Part shown: one piece after another, positions 9,376 to 18,699 of the stretch
Position numbering within the stretch: the stretch's first letter is position 1
How the letters are laid out: each line of letters opens with the position of its first letter
NCBI RefSeq assembly: GCF_025567385.1
Contig: NZ_JAOQJU010000006.1
Coordinates: 1 to 64,000 of the forward strand
Direction of reading: 5' to 3'
Length of the DNA: 64,000 bases
Origin: Claveliimonas acetigenes
GTDB lineage: Bacteria; Bacillota; Clostridia; Lachnospirales; Lachnospiraceae
Made by a program: the position numbers and the translations under genes
The notes under the pieces: generated by a model
Databases searched by the model: none
What the model was told of the DNA's origin: nothing
Seen by the model: the letters and a program-made list of their open reading frames with translations, nothing else

Positions 9376-11911
9376 ATTTAATTTCCACAACCTCATAATC
9401 CTGGTCTTCCACCGTCTTTCTCAGTACATCATCCGCCAGCTCCTTATTCAGCTTCACCACTGCCGTACCAGCTTCATGGCTTACCTGCGCTTCATCCACC
9501 TCGGGCAGCGCCTCCAGGCATTTCTTGACTCTTGCCTCACAGTGTCCGCACATCATACCGTTAATTTTCATTGTTTTTTCCATCGTTATTTCCTCCTGTT
9601 TCTTTTTATTTTTTATTTTTTTGTCCTTACTTGCATCATACATACGGAACCAATTCAGCCGCAGTGCATTTGTCACCACGCAGAAGCTGGACAGGCTCAT
9701 TGCCGCTGCTCCGAACATCGGATTCAGCTTCCATCCAAAGAAAGGATACCACAATCCCGCTGCCAGCGGAATCCCAATTGCATTGTAAAAGAATGCCCAG
9801 AATAGATTTTCATGGATATTCTTAAGCGTTGCCCGGCTGAGCCGGATTGCCGCAGGCACGTCACTTAAGCGGCTCTTCATTAATACAACATCCGCAGCGT
9901 CAATCGCGATATCCGTCCCTGCGCCAATCGCAATTCCCATGTCAGCACGCGTCAACGCCGGAGCGTCATTAATACCATCGCCCACCATCGCTACCTTGCC
10001 TTTCTGCTTCAGCATACGGATAACGGATTCTTTCCCATCCGGGAGAACACCTGCAATCACTTCATCCACTCCTGCCTGCCGTCCGATTGCCTGTGCTGTC
10101 CTCTCATTATCACCGGTCAGCATTACCACACGGATTCCCATATTCTGTAATTCTCTGACTGCCCGGGGGCTGTCTTCTTTCATTACATCTGCTACCGCTA
10201 TCATCCCAAGATATTCTTTATCTCTGCTAAAAAACAGCGGAGTCTTACCTTCCCCGGCAAACTCCCCGGCTTTTTTCCGCGCTGTTTCAGGGATGATGGC
10301 CTTTTCATTGATAAAGTTCCGATTTCCTCCATACAGCATAGTTTCTCCCAGTCTTCCGGAAAGCCCGTTGCCGGGAACCGCCCGGAAATCGCAAATTTCT
10401 TCGCCAGCAGCTGCATCCGTATCTTTCCGCTCTTCTGCCAGCTCCACAATTGCCTTTGCCAACGGATGTTCGCTTTTCTTCTCCAGTGTATAGGCCGATT
10501 TCAGAAGTTCCTGCTCCGAGATTCCTTCCGCAGGTACAAGGTCCGTCACCTTCGGTTCTCCCCTGGTAATCGTTCCCGTCTTATCCAATGCAACAATCTC
10601 CGTCTTCCCTGTCTCTTCCAGCGAAACAGCCGTCTTGAATAAAATACCGTTCTTCGCCCCCATTCCATTACCTACCATAATCGCAACCGGGGTCGCAAGC
10701 CCCAGCGCGCAAGGGCAACTGATTACCAACACGGAAATCCCGCGTGCCAATGCAAATCCCATGCTCTGACCTGCAAAAAGCCACACAAGGATTGTCACGG
10801 CTGCAATGGCAATTACCGTCGGGACAAAGATTCCTGACACCTTATCCGCCACCTTTGCAATTGGCGCTTTTGTTGCCGCCGCATCGCTTACCATCTGTAT
10901 AATCCGGGACAGGGTTGTATCCTCTCCCACTCTGGATGCCTCGCATTTGATAAATCCTGACTGATTTATCGTAGCCGCCGACACAGAATCACCGGGGACT
11001 TTGTCCACAGGTATACTTTCCCCGGTCAAAGCCGACTCATTTACCGCGCTGCTTCCGTCTATCACAACACCGTCCACCGGAATATTCTCTCCGGGCCTTA
11101 CCACAAATATGTCGCCAATCTTCACCTGACCGGCAGGAATTTCCATCTCTTTTCCATCTTTCAGAACAACCGCCGTCTTCGGCGCAAGCTGCATCAGACT
11201 TTTCAGTGCATCCGTTGTCCGTCCTTTGGAACGGGCTTCCAGCATCTTGCCCACCGTAATCAATGTCAGGATCATTGCTGCCGATTCAAAGTAAAATTCG
11301 TGCATATACTCCATGACCGCAGATGCATCGCCCCGCAGCTGCGCGTCCGTCATCGCAAAAAGCGCATACGTACTGTAGCCAAAGGATGCTCCTGCTCCCA
11401 GAGCAACCAGCGTATCCATGTTCGGAGCCTTATGCCACAAACTCTTAAATCCACTGATAAAAAATTTTTGATTTATTATCATAATCGTGATGGTTAAGAG
11501 CATCTGCAAAAGCCCCATCGCCACATGATTATCCGCCAAAATCTCCGGCAGCGGCCAGTTCCACATCATATGTCCCATCGAAAGATACATAAGCGGTACC
11601 AGAAAGCAAAGAGACAGAATCAGGCGTCTCTTTAAAACCGGCGTTTCTCTGTCTTTCAGAAAATCTTCCTCTTTCGCCTGTGTCTGCACGCCCTCGCGGG
11701 TGTTTTCACCGGCAGATTTCAAAGACGCCCCATATCCCGCCGCCTCTACAGCCTCTATAACAGCACGGGCATCCACATCCCCCTCTACTCCCATGGAATT
11801 TGTCAAAAGACTAACTGAACAGGATGTTACCCCCGGTACTTTCCCTACCGCTTTCTCCACTCTTGCACTGCAGGCAGCGCAGCTCATTCCCGTCACTCGA
11901 TACTGCTCCAT
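9374..11911 (-). CDS. copA: copper-exporting P1B-type ATPase with fused C-terminal chaperone domain
   Basis: Membrane copper(I) pump of 845 residues. Order: N-terminal heavy-metal-associated domain with MSCAAC; membrane helices; actuator loop with TGES; CPC metal site in SCPCALGLATP; phosphorylation site DKTGTITRG; hinge GDGINDAPAL; last helices; a lysine-rich linker; then a second HMA domain with MCGHC from about residue 777. Start chosen at MEQYRV (11911), which has GGAGGTGA at good spacing, rather than five codons upstream. It lies 33 bases after csoR. The C-terminal HMA domain resembles a complete CopZ protein and is preceded by its own ribosome binding site. Confidence 0.95.
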   Translation of the reverse strand: MEQYRVTGMSCAACSARVEKAVGKVPGVTSCSVSLLTNSMGVEGDVDARAVIEAVEAAGYGASLKSAGENTREGVQTQAKEEDFLKDRETPVLKRRLILSLCFLVPLMYLSMGHMMWNWPLPEILADNHVAMGLLQMLLTITIMIINQKFFISGFKSLWHKAPNMDTLVALGAGASFGYSTYALFAMTDAQLRGDASAVMEYMHEFYFESAAMILTLITVGKMLEARSKGRTTDALKSLMQLAPKTAVVLKDGKEMEIPAGQVKIGDIFVVRPGENIPVDGVVIDGSSAVNESALTGESIPVDKVPGDSVSAATINQSGFIKCEASRVGEDTTLSRIIQMVSDAAATKAPIAKVADKVSGIFVPTVIAIAAVTILVWLFAGQSMGFALARGISVLVISCPCALGLATPVAIMVGNGMGAKNGILFKTAVSLEETGKTEIVALDKTGTITRGEPKVTDLVPAEGISEQELLKSAYTLEKKSEHPLAKAIVELAEERKDTDAAAGEEICDFRAVPGNGLSGRLGETMLYGGNRNFINEKAIIPETARKKAGEFAGEGKTPLFFSRDKEYLGMIAVADVMKEDSPRAVRELQNMGIRVVMLTGDNERTAQAIGRQAGVDEVIAGVLPDGKESVIRMLKQKGKVAMVGDGINDAPALTRADMGIAIGAGTDIAIDAADVVLMKSRLSDVPAAIRLSRATLKNIHENLFWAFFYNAIGIPLAAGLWYPFFGWKLNPMFGAAAMSLSSFCVVTNALRLNWFRMYDASKDKKIKNKKKQEEITMEKTMKINGMMCGHCEARVKKCLEALPEVDEAQVSHEAGTAVVKLNKELADDVLRKTVEDQDYEVVEIK
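9581..9597 (-). promoter_or_regulatory. internal ribosome binding site inside copA
   Basis: AGGAGG (9597-9592) stands 8 bases before an in-frame ATG (9583) within copA. Initiation here would give a separate 69-residue CopZ-like copper chaperone (9374-9583, 69 codons plus stop) with the MCGHC metal site. The start falls exactly at the boundary between the linker and the HMA domain. Confidence 0.65.
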
Positions 11912-11944
11912 AATCTTCACCTCCATCTATTCTTCCAGCCCTGT

Positions 11945-12253
11945 CTACTTCATTAATTTCTGCAGGGTATCCACCAGTTCATCTATGGTTTCATCTTTTC
12001 CTTCCCGGATATCCTGTGCAACACAGCTTCGGATATGATTAGCAAGCAGCACTTTATTAAAACTATTAAGCGCCGCATTCACCGCTGAAACCTGTATCAG
12101 TATATCTGTACAGTAGGCGTCACTCTCTACCATCTTCTTAATTCCTCTTACCTGTCCTTCAATTCGGCTCAGCCGATTCAGCAAATCTTTGTATTCTTTG
12201 TCCGGCCGCTCCTTTGTCTTATGACAGCATTCTTTTAATTCTTTCAAACCCAT
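11945..12253 (-). CDS. csoR: copper-sensing repressor CsoR
   Basis: A 102-residue all-helical DNA-binding repressor of the CsoR/RcnR family. The copper-binding set is visible as Cys in DAYCTDIL and His-x3-Cys in NHIRSC, the C-H-C pattern of copper sensors. RLSRIEGQVRGIKKM is the family signature. I chose ATG 12253; a GTG directly before it is also possible, and the AGAGAGG site is unusually close. It precedes copA in one operon and should release its operator when Cu(I) binds. Confidence 0.92.
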   Translation of the reverse strand: MGLKELKECCHKTKERPDKEYKDLLNRLSRIEGQVRGIKKMVESDAYCTDILIQVSAVNAALNSFNKVLLANHIRSCVAQDIREGKDETIDELVDTLQKLMK

Positions 12254-12270
12254 CACCTCTCTTAGCTCTC

Positions 12271-12299
12271 ATATTATACCCCCAAGGGGTATTTGTCAA
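12271..12299 (-). promoter_or_regulatory. csoR-copA promoter with CsoR operator
   Basis: TTGACA (12299-12294) lies 17 bases from TAATAT (12276-12271), or 15 from TATAAT (12278-12273). Between them is the G/C-centred palindrome at 12276-12292 (ATACCCC..GGGGGTAT on the minus strand), matching known CsoR operators. A bound repressor would block RNA polymerase directly. Confidence 0.85.
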
Positions 12300-12330
12300 T
12301 ATAAAAAATCTTATCCATTACGCACAAACA

Positions 12331-12383
12331 GCGCTACTATACATAATTCCCGCATAGGGTATGTATAATAGCGCCGCTTTTTT
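12331..12383. terminator. long hairpin between amidohydrolase and csoR promoter
   Basis: A 14-bp stem (12331-12344 with 12361-12374, one wobble) with an inner CCC/GGG stem. On the plus strand it ends in six T (12378-12383); the minus-strand tail is less T-rich. It probably ends the amidohydrolase transcript and stops antisense reading from the copper locus. Confidence 0.6.
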
Positions 12384-12405
12384 CTAAATGCTTCTCTTTT
12401 AAATT

Positions 12406-13614
12406 TTACATTTCATTGCGATGATATACCTTTTCTCCACTCATGTATACATCAACCAAATCATTGACTGCTGTAATATCTTCTGCCACATTTCCTTTTA
12501 CCACAATCATATCCGCCAGAAGCCCTGCCTTCAGCTGTCCGATGGTATCTGCAAGTCCCAGAACCTTCGCCGGATTGGAGGTTGCCGTCTCGATCGCCTG
12601 AATCGGCGTAATTCCATATTCCACCATCAGCTCCATCTCCCGGTTAATCGGAAGCGGCGGTGCGTCATAAAGCACCATGTCGCTTCCGGTACACACGGTA
12701 ACGCCTGTGTCATAGAATTTCTTAAAATTATCCTTATAAGCATTATATGCCGGTTCAAAAAACGCCATATCCTTCATTGCCTTTGCCGCAATTCTGTCAC
12801 TCTTATTATATCCGGCTTCCAATTTCTCCTTGCAGAATTCATAAAGCACGGTATACGCTGTCATCGTCGGAACCCATGCCTGTCCATTTGCAGCCATCTG
12901 CTGCACCTGCTCATAGGTAAGGAAGGTTCCGTGTTCAATGGTATCAAAGCCGGCATCAATCGCCATCTGAAGAGCCGGCTGCAAACCTGCATGAACCGCA
13001 CACTTTACTCCTACACGGTGGGATTCATCAACCGCCGCATTCAGCTCTTCCTGGGTAAATTCCGGAAAGCTCACCCTTCCACTGGTCAGAATCTTTACCC
13101 AATCCGCGCCGTCACGAAGCTGCTTTCGTATCTCCTTACGTATCTCCCATTCTCCGTCCACCTGTTCAATCCCATCGTCATATCCATGGCCTCCCGTCAT
13201 GCACATTCCTGCATCGGAATGAATGATCCTCGGAACCTTCACCCATCCCTTTTCTCCGGCAAGCCGAAGCTGCTTGCACAGATTATGGGGAGAAGACAAA
13301 TCCCTGACCGTCGTAATCCCAAGGCTAAGAGCCAGCTTTGCCTGCTCCTGGGCATAATAAGCTATCATAAAGTCATCAAAAGCTCCCTGATCCGGCTGGC
13401 TGTAATAATATCCAAAATGCACGTGCATATCGCAAAGTCCCGGGAGCAGGGTCACGTCCCCATAGTCTTTCACCTCTTCCGACGGATACTTCGCTGTCAT
13501 CTCCGCCTTTAATCCCACATCCTGAATCACGCCCTCTGCATTTACCACTACCGCGCCGTCCATCAGATGGGTCTTCCCATCTCCCGTCAATACATGTTTT
13601 CCACAATAAATCAT
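12406..13614 (-). CDS. amidohydrolase-family metal-dependent hydrolase
   Basis: A 402-residue TIM-barrel amidohydrolase resembling imidazolonepropionase/prolidase-like members. Metal ligands are visible: DMHVH on strand 1, a likely carboxylated Lys in DWVKIL, His in CAVHAG, His in TIEHGT and Asp in CTGSD. The substrate is unknown; peptide or N-acyl amino-acid hydrolysis would suit the neighbour. Start set at ATG 13614 because the upstream GTG overlaps the GGAAGG site. It lies 14 bases after cyuA and is likely co-expressed with it. Confidence 0.85.
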   Translation of the reverse strand: MIYCGKHVLTGDGKTHLMDGAVVVNAEGVIQDVGLKAEMTAKYPSEEVKDYGDVTLLPGLCDMHVHFGYYYSQPDQGAFDDFMIAYYAQEQAKLALSLGITTVRDLSSPHNLCKQLRLAGEKGWVKVPRIIHSDAGMCMTGGHGYDDGIEQVDGEWEIRKEIRKQLRDGADWVKILTSGRVSFPEFTQEELNAAVDESHRVGVKCAVHAGLQPALQMAIDAGFDTIEHGTFLTYEQVQQMAANGQAWVPTMTAYTVLYEFCKEKLEAGYNKSDRIAAKAMKDMAFFEPAYNAYKDNFKKFYDTGVTVCTGSDMVLYDAPPLPINREMELMVEYGITPIQAIETATSNPAKVLGLADTIGQLKAGLLADMIVVKGNVAEDITAVNDLVDVYMSGEKVYHRNEM

Positions 13615-13628
13615 TTTCCTCACCTTCC

Positions 13629-14903
13629 CTATCCTATCATCATTTTTATAATCTCTTCGTTCGTAGCACGCATACCTTCTCTGCCAAGCCGCCCCACATT
13701 ATGAATCGTATTATCTACGCCTTTCGCCACAATTCCATCGCCGCCATAAAATTGCTGCCCATTCCGGTACATATCATAGCCCATAATCCCCGCATCTACT
13801 GCAAATGCAATCTTTGCCGCACAGGATGCCTTTGCCCCGTCGCACACAATCCCCGAAACAATCGCCAATGCATTTACAATCGTATGGATAATCTCCTCAT
13901 AGTCTCCGCCATTTAAATAAGCAATTCCGGCACCCGCTGCTGCTCCGGCGCTTACCGCCCCGCAGTAAGCCGATAATCTTCCAATCCCCACCTTCTGATA
14001 AATGGCAGTCAGATTGGACAGTACCAACGCCCGGTACATTTTCTCTTCACCGGAATCTAATTCTTTGGCATATTCCAAAACCGGAAGCGAACAGGTCATT
14101 CCCTGATTGCCGCTGCCGGAATTAATGATAACCGGAAGCTCACAGCCATTCATTCTGGCATCAGAACCTGCCGCTGCCATGGCTTTCGCCCGGCTGCGGA
14201 TCCCATTGCCTTCTGACTTAAGGATTACACTGCCAATATTTGCACCATAATCTCCCTGTAATCCTTCTTTTGCAATCGCCGTATTATACTGTATCTGCCT
14301 GTCCAGGACTTCTCTTACATCGTCAATCTCTACACATCTGACAAACTCCCATATCTTCTCCATGGACAGAAGACTCCGGTCTGTCAGTTCTTCCTCCCCT
14401 TCACTTTCTACCTGATGCTGTTCAATAATATTTCCGTTCTTCTCCACCAACACAATATTCGTATGGAAATTGGTAATACGTACCTTCGCATATTCTTCTT
14501 TTTTATACACTGTAACAATAATATCAAAGGTAAATCCCTCATCCAGATACTCCATCCGAATTTCCACATTTTCCAGATAATCCCGCAGCTTACAAATCCC
14601 GTCCTCAGTTACACCGGCAATAACCTCCAATTCTCTGTCTGCCTCTCCACACACAATCCCGGCTGCCGCCGCTGCCGGAATTCCTTTTAAATGTCCTGTA
14701 TTTGGCACAATCACACTTTTAACATTCTTAATAATACTGCCGCTCGCCTGTACCAGTACCTTTTCCGGGAGTTCCCCCAAAGCTTCTCTTGCCTTCGCCG
14801 CCGCATAAGCGATAGCAATCGGTTCCGTACACCCCATCGCCGGAAGAAGCTCCTCCTTCAGAATCTGTACATATGCCTGATAAATTTCATTTGTCCTCTC
14901 CAT
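13629..14903 (-). CDS. cyuA: L-cysteine desulfidase-like protein (CyuA/UPF0597 family)
   Basis: A 424-residue cytosolic protein of the serine dehydratase-alpha/cysteine desulfidase family (CdsB, CyuA, formerly UPF0597/YhaM). It is expected to break L-cysteine into pyruvate, ammonia and sulfide with an Fe-S cluster. Signature segments are MGCTEPIAIAYA near the N-terminus, NSGSGNQGMT mid-protein and the C-terminal IVCDGAKASCAAK. Conserved cysteines in these stretches are candidate cluster ligands. Start taken at MERTNE (14903), with a GGAGAG site. Serine as alternative substrate cannot be excluded. Confidence 0.85.
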   Translation of the reverse strand: MERTNEIYQAYVQILKEELLPAMGCTEPIAIAYAAAKAREALGELPEKVLVQASGSIIKNVKSVIVPNTGHLKGIPAAAAAGIVCGEADRELEVIAGVTEDGICKLRDYLENVEIRMEYLDEGFTFDIIVTVYKKEEYAKVRITNFHTNIVLVEKNGNIIEQHQVESEGEEELTDRSLLSMEKIWEFVRCVEIDDVREVLDRQIQYNTAIAKEGLQGDYGANIGSVILKSEGNGIRSRAKAMAAAGSDARMNGCELPVIINSGSGNQGMTCSLPVLEYAKELDSGEEKMYRALVLSNLTAIYQKVGIGRLSAYCGAVSAGAAAGAGIAYLNGGDYEEIIHTIVNALAIVSGIVCDGAKASCAAKIAFAVDAGIMGYDMYRNGQQFYGGDGIVAKGVDNTIHNVGRLGREGMRATNEEIIKMMIG

Positions 14904-14935
14904 ACCGCTCTCCTTTTCTTTTCCACTGCTTTCTA

Positions 14936-15895
14936 TCATTCTGTAAATTCCCCGGAAACAACCTCTTTCACCGCTTCAATCGACATGTCCAGAAAATCAG
15001 CAACCACATCGATAGAAACGCCCTGCGACAGCTTCGCCATTATCAGTTCTTTATTCCGTTGTTCTATTCCCTGTTCTATTCCTTCAGCATATAACTCCTC
15101 CAGAGCCTTACACATGTCTATCTCCTCCTTATCTTCTTCTCGCACCACATTCTTTAGTTGCTTTTCCGAGTTTAAAAACACCCGCATAACCTGATAAGTT
15201 TCTTTATCCACCCTGCTGAAATAGTCTTGATTCTCATGTATATATTGAATGAATTCATCTTTCTGATTCTTATATTTTAACACGCCCAGAATTAGTTGTA
15301 AATCCGTCATAAACACTTCTAAATCGTTTATTCTGGCTGCATCTACCAGATTGATATGATAATTAGGAACGAACTTTTTCATCCTATCTATTTCTTTATA
15401 TTTATCATTCAATCCCAGCATTCCATAAATGTCTTTCTCTCCGTCCCACGGTTCCGCTCCATAGTAAAATACCAGTGTAATAACCGGTTTTAACTTGTCT
15501 TCTTTTTTATATCTGGACAAATATTCTGCGTCTGTTGTTTTATCTTCTGCCGCCTTATGTTTCTCCCACATCAAATCTATTTGATTTTTATAAGTAAGCC
15601 CGTCATATATCATATTTCTCACAGGCATCGCATAATGAACCTTATCCTGGCTCTCAACGGCCAAAACTGCTAACTCCATTCCCTGATTCCATTGCATAAC
15701 AATATCTCTATACCGCTCTGCCGCTGTCTCTTTCCCCGTCTTCTCTTCTAACAAGATTTCTGCTTTTCTGTCAGTCGGTTCTAATTCTTCAGCATGGATG
15801 ATTTGTTTTCCATCAAACAAGATTCCATTAAACAAATCCGCATACCTTTTCTTTTCCGAAAGCCATCGATTTATTTTTACATCATTTTTTCCCAT
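14936..15895 (-). CDS. Rpn family recombination-promoting nuclease/putative transposase
   Basis: A 319-residue protein of the Rpn/YhgA-like PD-(D/E)XK group. These DNA nucleases are linked to RecA-independent recombination and often occur in many copies per genome. The N-terminal half has the catalytic-type stretch FNGILFDGKQ...AEELEPTD and MPVRNMIYDGLTYKNQI. The C-terminus has a small helical EGIEQGIEQ region as in relatives. Start at MGKNDV (15895), preceded by AAAGGAG. A TTGACA lies at 16016-16011. It is followed 32 bases later by cyuA, with which it may share transcripts. No terminal inverted repeats were seen. Confidence 0.8.
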   Translation of the reverse strand: MGKNDVKINRWLSEKKRYADLFNGILFDGKQIIHAEELEPTDRKAEILLEEKTGKETAAERYRDIVMQWNQGMELAVLAVESQDKVHYAMPVRNMIYDGLTYKNQIDLMWEKHKAAEDKTTDAEYLSRYKKEDKLKPVITLVFYYGAEPWDGEKDIYGMLGLNDKYKEIDRMKKFVPNYHINLVDAARINDLEVFMTDLQLILGVLKYKNQKDEFIQYIHENQDYFSRVDKETYQVMRVFLNSEKQLKNVVREEDKEEIDMCKALEELYAEGIEQGIEQRNKELIMAKLSQGVSIDVVADFLDMSIEAVKEVVSGEFTE

Positions 15896-16027
15896 ACGTT
15901 CTCCTTTGCATAAAATATTCTTTTGGGATTTATCCGCAGAACTGCGGAAGGAATTCTTCAACAGATATAGATTATACTTCCAACAATAGATTTACATAAA
16001 TTTGGGTTTTTGTCAAGGCCTTTTTAC

Positions 16028-16063
16028 AAAAAGAGTACCGACCATACCAGATGACCGATACCC
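16028..16063 (-). terminator. terminator of the nad-niaR operon
   Basis: An 11-bp stem with several G-U pairs (16053-16063 with 16033-16043), loop of 9, followed on the minus strand by TTTTTGT. It lies just after niaR. Confidence 0.75.
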
Positions 16064-16084
16064 TTATCCTTCTCATCCTATTTT

Positions 16085-16603
16085 TTAAGCTTTTCTCACG
16101 GCTATAAGAAATTTCTTCTCGCTTAATGCCTGCTCTACCATATCCAGCGTCTCTTCGCTGTCGGCGCTCACATTGTGATAATGATAATTGGACGTAATGT
16201 TTTTCAATGGACTGGATTTCCCGGAACGGATATCTTCCAGAAATTCCGCCACCTTTCTCCGGGAATTAATCCCAAGAGGCGCTTCCATATGCCCATACAC
16301 TCTATGGTTCACCATGACATTTTCCACGCAGGCGCCCAAATCCACAATGCAGCACAGCTCTTCTTCCAACTGCTCATCCGTATGCTGAACCTTAAAAATC
16401 CTGCTTACCGTCCTGGGTGCGTTCAGCAGATACCCCCGGTTCGTGGAGATAATATCGTAACCGGACGCACGGAGCAATGCAATATCCTGCACAATCACCT
16501 GTCGGCTCACCCCATATGCAAGAGCCATTCTCTGCCCGGAAACCGGAGCTTTACTTTCTTTTATCTGCCGGACAATCTCTGCCCTTCTGTCAGAACCAGT
16601 CAT
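16085..16603 (-). CDS. niaR: niacin-responsive repressor NiaR
   Basis: A 172-residue regulator: an N-terminal winged helix (residues 5-60, RQIKESKAPVSGQRMALAYGVSRQVIVQDI) and a C-terminal 3H domain with spaced histidines (NHRVYGHMEAP, NYHYHNVS) that binds nicotinic acid. NiaR represses NAD synthesis and niacin uptake genes when niacin is present. It is last in nadA-nadB-nadC-niaR, so it probably controls its own operon through the palindrome at 19663-19682. Confidence 0.92.
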   Translation of the reverse strand: MTGSDRRAEIVRQIKESKAPVSGQRMALAYGVSRQVIVQDIALLRASGYDIISTNRGYLLNAPRTVSRIFKVQHTDEQLEEELCCIVDLGACVENVMVNHRVYGHMEAPLGINSRRKVAEFLEDIRSGKSSPLKNITSNYHYHNVSADSEETLDMVEQALSEKKFLIAVRKA

Positions 16604-16625
16604 AAATCCCTTTTACCTCCGTCCA

Positions 16626-17477
16626 TTACTTCGCATGCAGATTCTTTAATGAGATGTCCAATATCGGAGCAGAATGCGTCAGCGCACCGCTGGAAATATA
16701 ATCGACCCCTATTGCCGTCAGATTCTCTATGTTCTCTTTTGTAACATTACCGGAACATTCTGTCTCTGCACGCCCGTCAATAATGCGGACAGCCTCCTGC
16801 ATCTCTTCTACTGACATATTATCCAGCATAATGATATCTGCTCCTGCATCTACCGCTTCCTTTACCATATCCAGGTTCTCTACTTCCACTTCTATCTTAC
16901 GCACAAAGGGTGCGTATTCTTTCGCCATCTTCACCGCTTTCGTTACACTGCCTGCCGCCCCGATATGATTGTCCTTCAAAAGCACGCCGTCTGACAGATT
17001 ATAGCGATGATTAAATCCACCGCCGACACGCACTGCGTATTTTTCAAAAATACGCATATTCGGTGTGGTCTTCCTTGTATCAAGAAGTTTGGTTTTGCTT
17101 CCTTCCAGAAGCGCTGCAACCGAATGGGTATAAGTCGCGATTCCGCTCATCCTCTGAAGGTAATTTAACGCCACCCGCTCACCGGATAATAATACACGGA
17201 TATCACCGGTTACTTTCCCCAGCAGCTGTCCATTCTTCACTTCATCTCCGTCTTTGCAGAAAAGCTCCGTTTCCACTTTCTCATCCAGCAAATAGAAGAC
17301 TCTCTTAAATACTTCCAGCCCGGCTATCACTCCATCCTGTTTGCAGATTAAATCAACTTCTCCGGTAACTGCCTCTTTCATTACCGCATTAGTGGTTACA
17401 TCTTCACTGGAAATATCTTCTTTTAACGCCTCCAAAATCAAATGGTCCGCCTGCAATGTCATGGTTATCTGATTCAT
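16626..17477 (-). CDS. nadC: quinolinate phosphoribosyltransferase (carboxylating)
   Basis: A 283-residue cytosolic enzyme converting quinolinate and PRPP to nicotinate mononucleotide. Motifs: GEVDLICKQDGVIAG, LLSGERVALNYLQRMSGIATYT, LDTRKTTPNMR, VRVGGGFNHRYNLSDGVLLKDNH and IMLDNMS, all diagnostic. An AAGGAG site precedes ATG 17477. It lies between nadB and niaR in the operon. Confidence 0.96.
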   Translation of the reverse strand: MNQITMTLQADHLILEALKEDISSEDVTTNAVMKEAVTGEVDLICKQDGVIAGLEVFKRVFYLLDEKVETELFCKDGDEVKNGQLLGKVTGDIRVLLSGERVALNYLQRMSGIATYTHSVAALLEGSKTKLLDTRKTTPNMRIFEKYAVRVGGGFNHRYNLSDGVLLKDNHIGAAGSVTKAVKMAKEYAPFVRKIEVEVENLDMVKEAVDAGADIIMLDNMSVEEMQEAVRIIDGRAETECSGNVTKENIENLTAIGVDYISSGALTHSAPILDISLKNLHAK

Positions 17478-17504
17478 AATCCCAATTCTCCTTTTCTTCT
17501 CTTT

Positions 17505-18665
17505 CTACTGTTCCTGTCCAATCTTCTTTGCTGCTCTTTTCGCAAACACAAGACTTTCCAGCAGGGAATTGCTGGCCAGCCGGTTAGCGCCATGCACGCC
17601 GTTACAGCTCGTCTCCCCCGCCGCATACAAATGCTCCATGGAAGTCCGGCTATCGGAATCCACCCAGATTCCTCCCATAAAATAATGCTGTGCCGGTACA
17701 ACCGGAATACATTCTTTCAAAACATCGTACCCTTCCTCCAGACAATGCTGATAAATATTGGGAAAATGCTTTAATATTGTTTCTTTCGGAACATGTTCCA
17801 TAGACAGCCACACATAGTCTGTCCCGTCTTTTTCCATCTCTTTGTAAATTGCCTCCGTCACCACATCCCTGGGAAGCAGCTCATTGACAAACCTCTCTTT
17901 GTTCTTATTATAAAGAACCGCGCCTTCCCCTCTCACCGACTCCGATATCAGGAATCTTCTTCCCGGCTTCGTAGAATACAACGTCGTCGGATGAATCTGG
18001 ACATAATCCAGATGTTCCAGCCGAATTCCATGTTTTCTGGAGATATCCAGCGCATCCCCTGTCAAATGCGGGAAATTCGTAGAATGCTTATACTTTCCTC
18101 CGATTCCGCCGCTTGCAAGAATCGTATCAGGAGCATAAATCCTCATCTTTCCTTCTTCATTTTCCGCGAAAATACCGACGCAGCGACCATTTTCTTCTAT
18201 AATATCCGTCATAACCGTATATTCATAAATCGTCACATTCTCAAGCTTCTTCACCTGCAAAAGAAGTTTACTTGTAATTTCCTTCCCGGTAACATCTTCA
18301 TGGAATAAAATCCGCGGCTTTGAATGCGCCCCTTCTTTAGTATAGGCAAATTCTCCGTTTTCCTTCTCAAATTCTACACCATATCCCACCAGGTCATTGA
18401 TAATCTCACGGGAACTTCTAATCATAATATCCACGGATTCTTTCCGGTTCTCATAATGTCCCGCTTTCATCGTATCTTCAAAATAGCTGTCATAGTCTTT
18501 CTCATCCCTCAGCACACAGATTCCTCCCTGTGCAAGGAAAGAATCGCTGCTCTCCACATCAGCTTTTGTTATCATCACAATCTTTTTATCAGAAGGCAGA
18601 TTTAACGCGGCAAATAAGCCCGCCACGCCTGTTCCCACGATTGCAACATCTGCGTAAATATCCAT
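17505..18665 (-). CDS. nadB: L-aspartate oxidase, short form
   Basis: FAD enzyme oxidising L-aspartate to iminoaspartate, the first step of de novo NAD synthesis. It has the N-terminal dinucleotide fold (AIVGTGVAGLFAALNL), SLAQGGI-type FLAQGGICVL, the HTEGAHS-like TKEGAHSKPRI, QIHPTTLY, and the C-terminal GETSCNGVHGANRLASNSLLE. At 386 residues it ends soon after the FAD domain and lacks the C-terminal helical domain of the roughly 540-residue E. coli enzyme. In an anaerobe fumarate is a likelier electron acceptor than oxygen. GGGAGG precedes ATG 18665. Confidence 0.94.
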   Translation of the reverse strand: MDIYADVAIVGTGVAGLFAALNLPSDKKIVMITKADVESSDSFLAQGGICVLRDEKDYDSYFEDTMKAGHYENRKESVDIMIRSSREIINDLVGYGVEFEKENGEFAYTKEGAHSKPRILFHEDVTGKEITSKLLLQVKKLENVTIYEYTVMTDIIEENGRCVGIFAENEEGKMRIYAPDTILASGGIGGKYKHSTNFPHLTGDALDISRKHGIRLEHLDYVQIHPTTLYSTKPGRRFLISESVRGEGAVLYNKNKERFVNELLPRDVVTEAIYKEMEKDGTDYVWLSMEHVPKETILKHFPNIYQHCLEEGYDVLKECIPVVPAQHYFMGGIWVDSDSRTSMEHLYAAGETSCNGVHGANRLASNSLLESLVFAKRAAKKIGQEQ

Positions 18666-18699
18666 TTTTCACCCTCCCCGGCTCAAGCCTTCCGGCAGA

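Noticed and set aside
12421..13512. 363-codon open frame antisense to the amidohydrolase gene
   Set aside because: No ribosome binding site and a composition rich in His, Arg and Ile typical of a mirror frame; the opposite strand has a clear enzyme.
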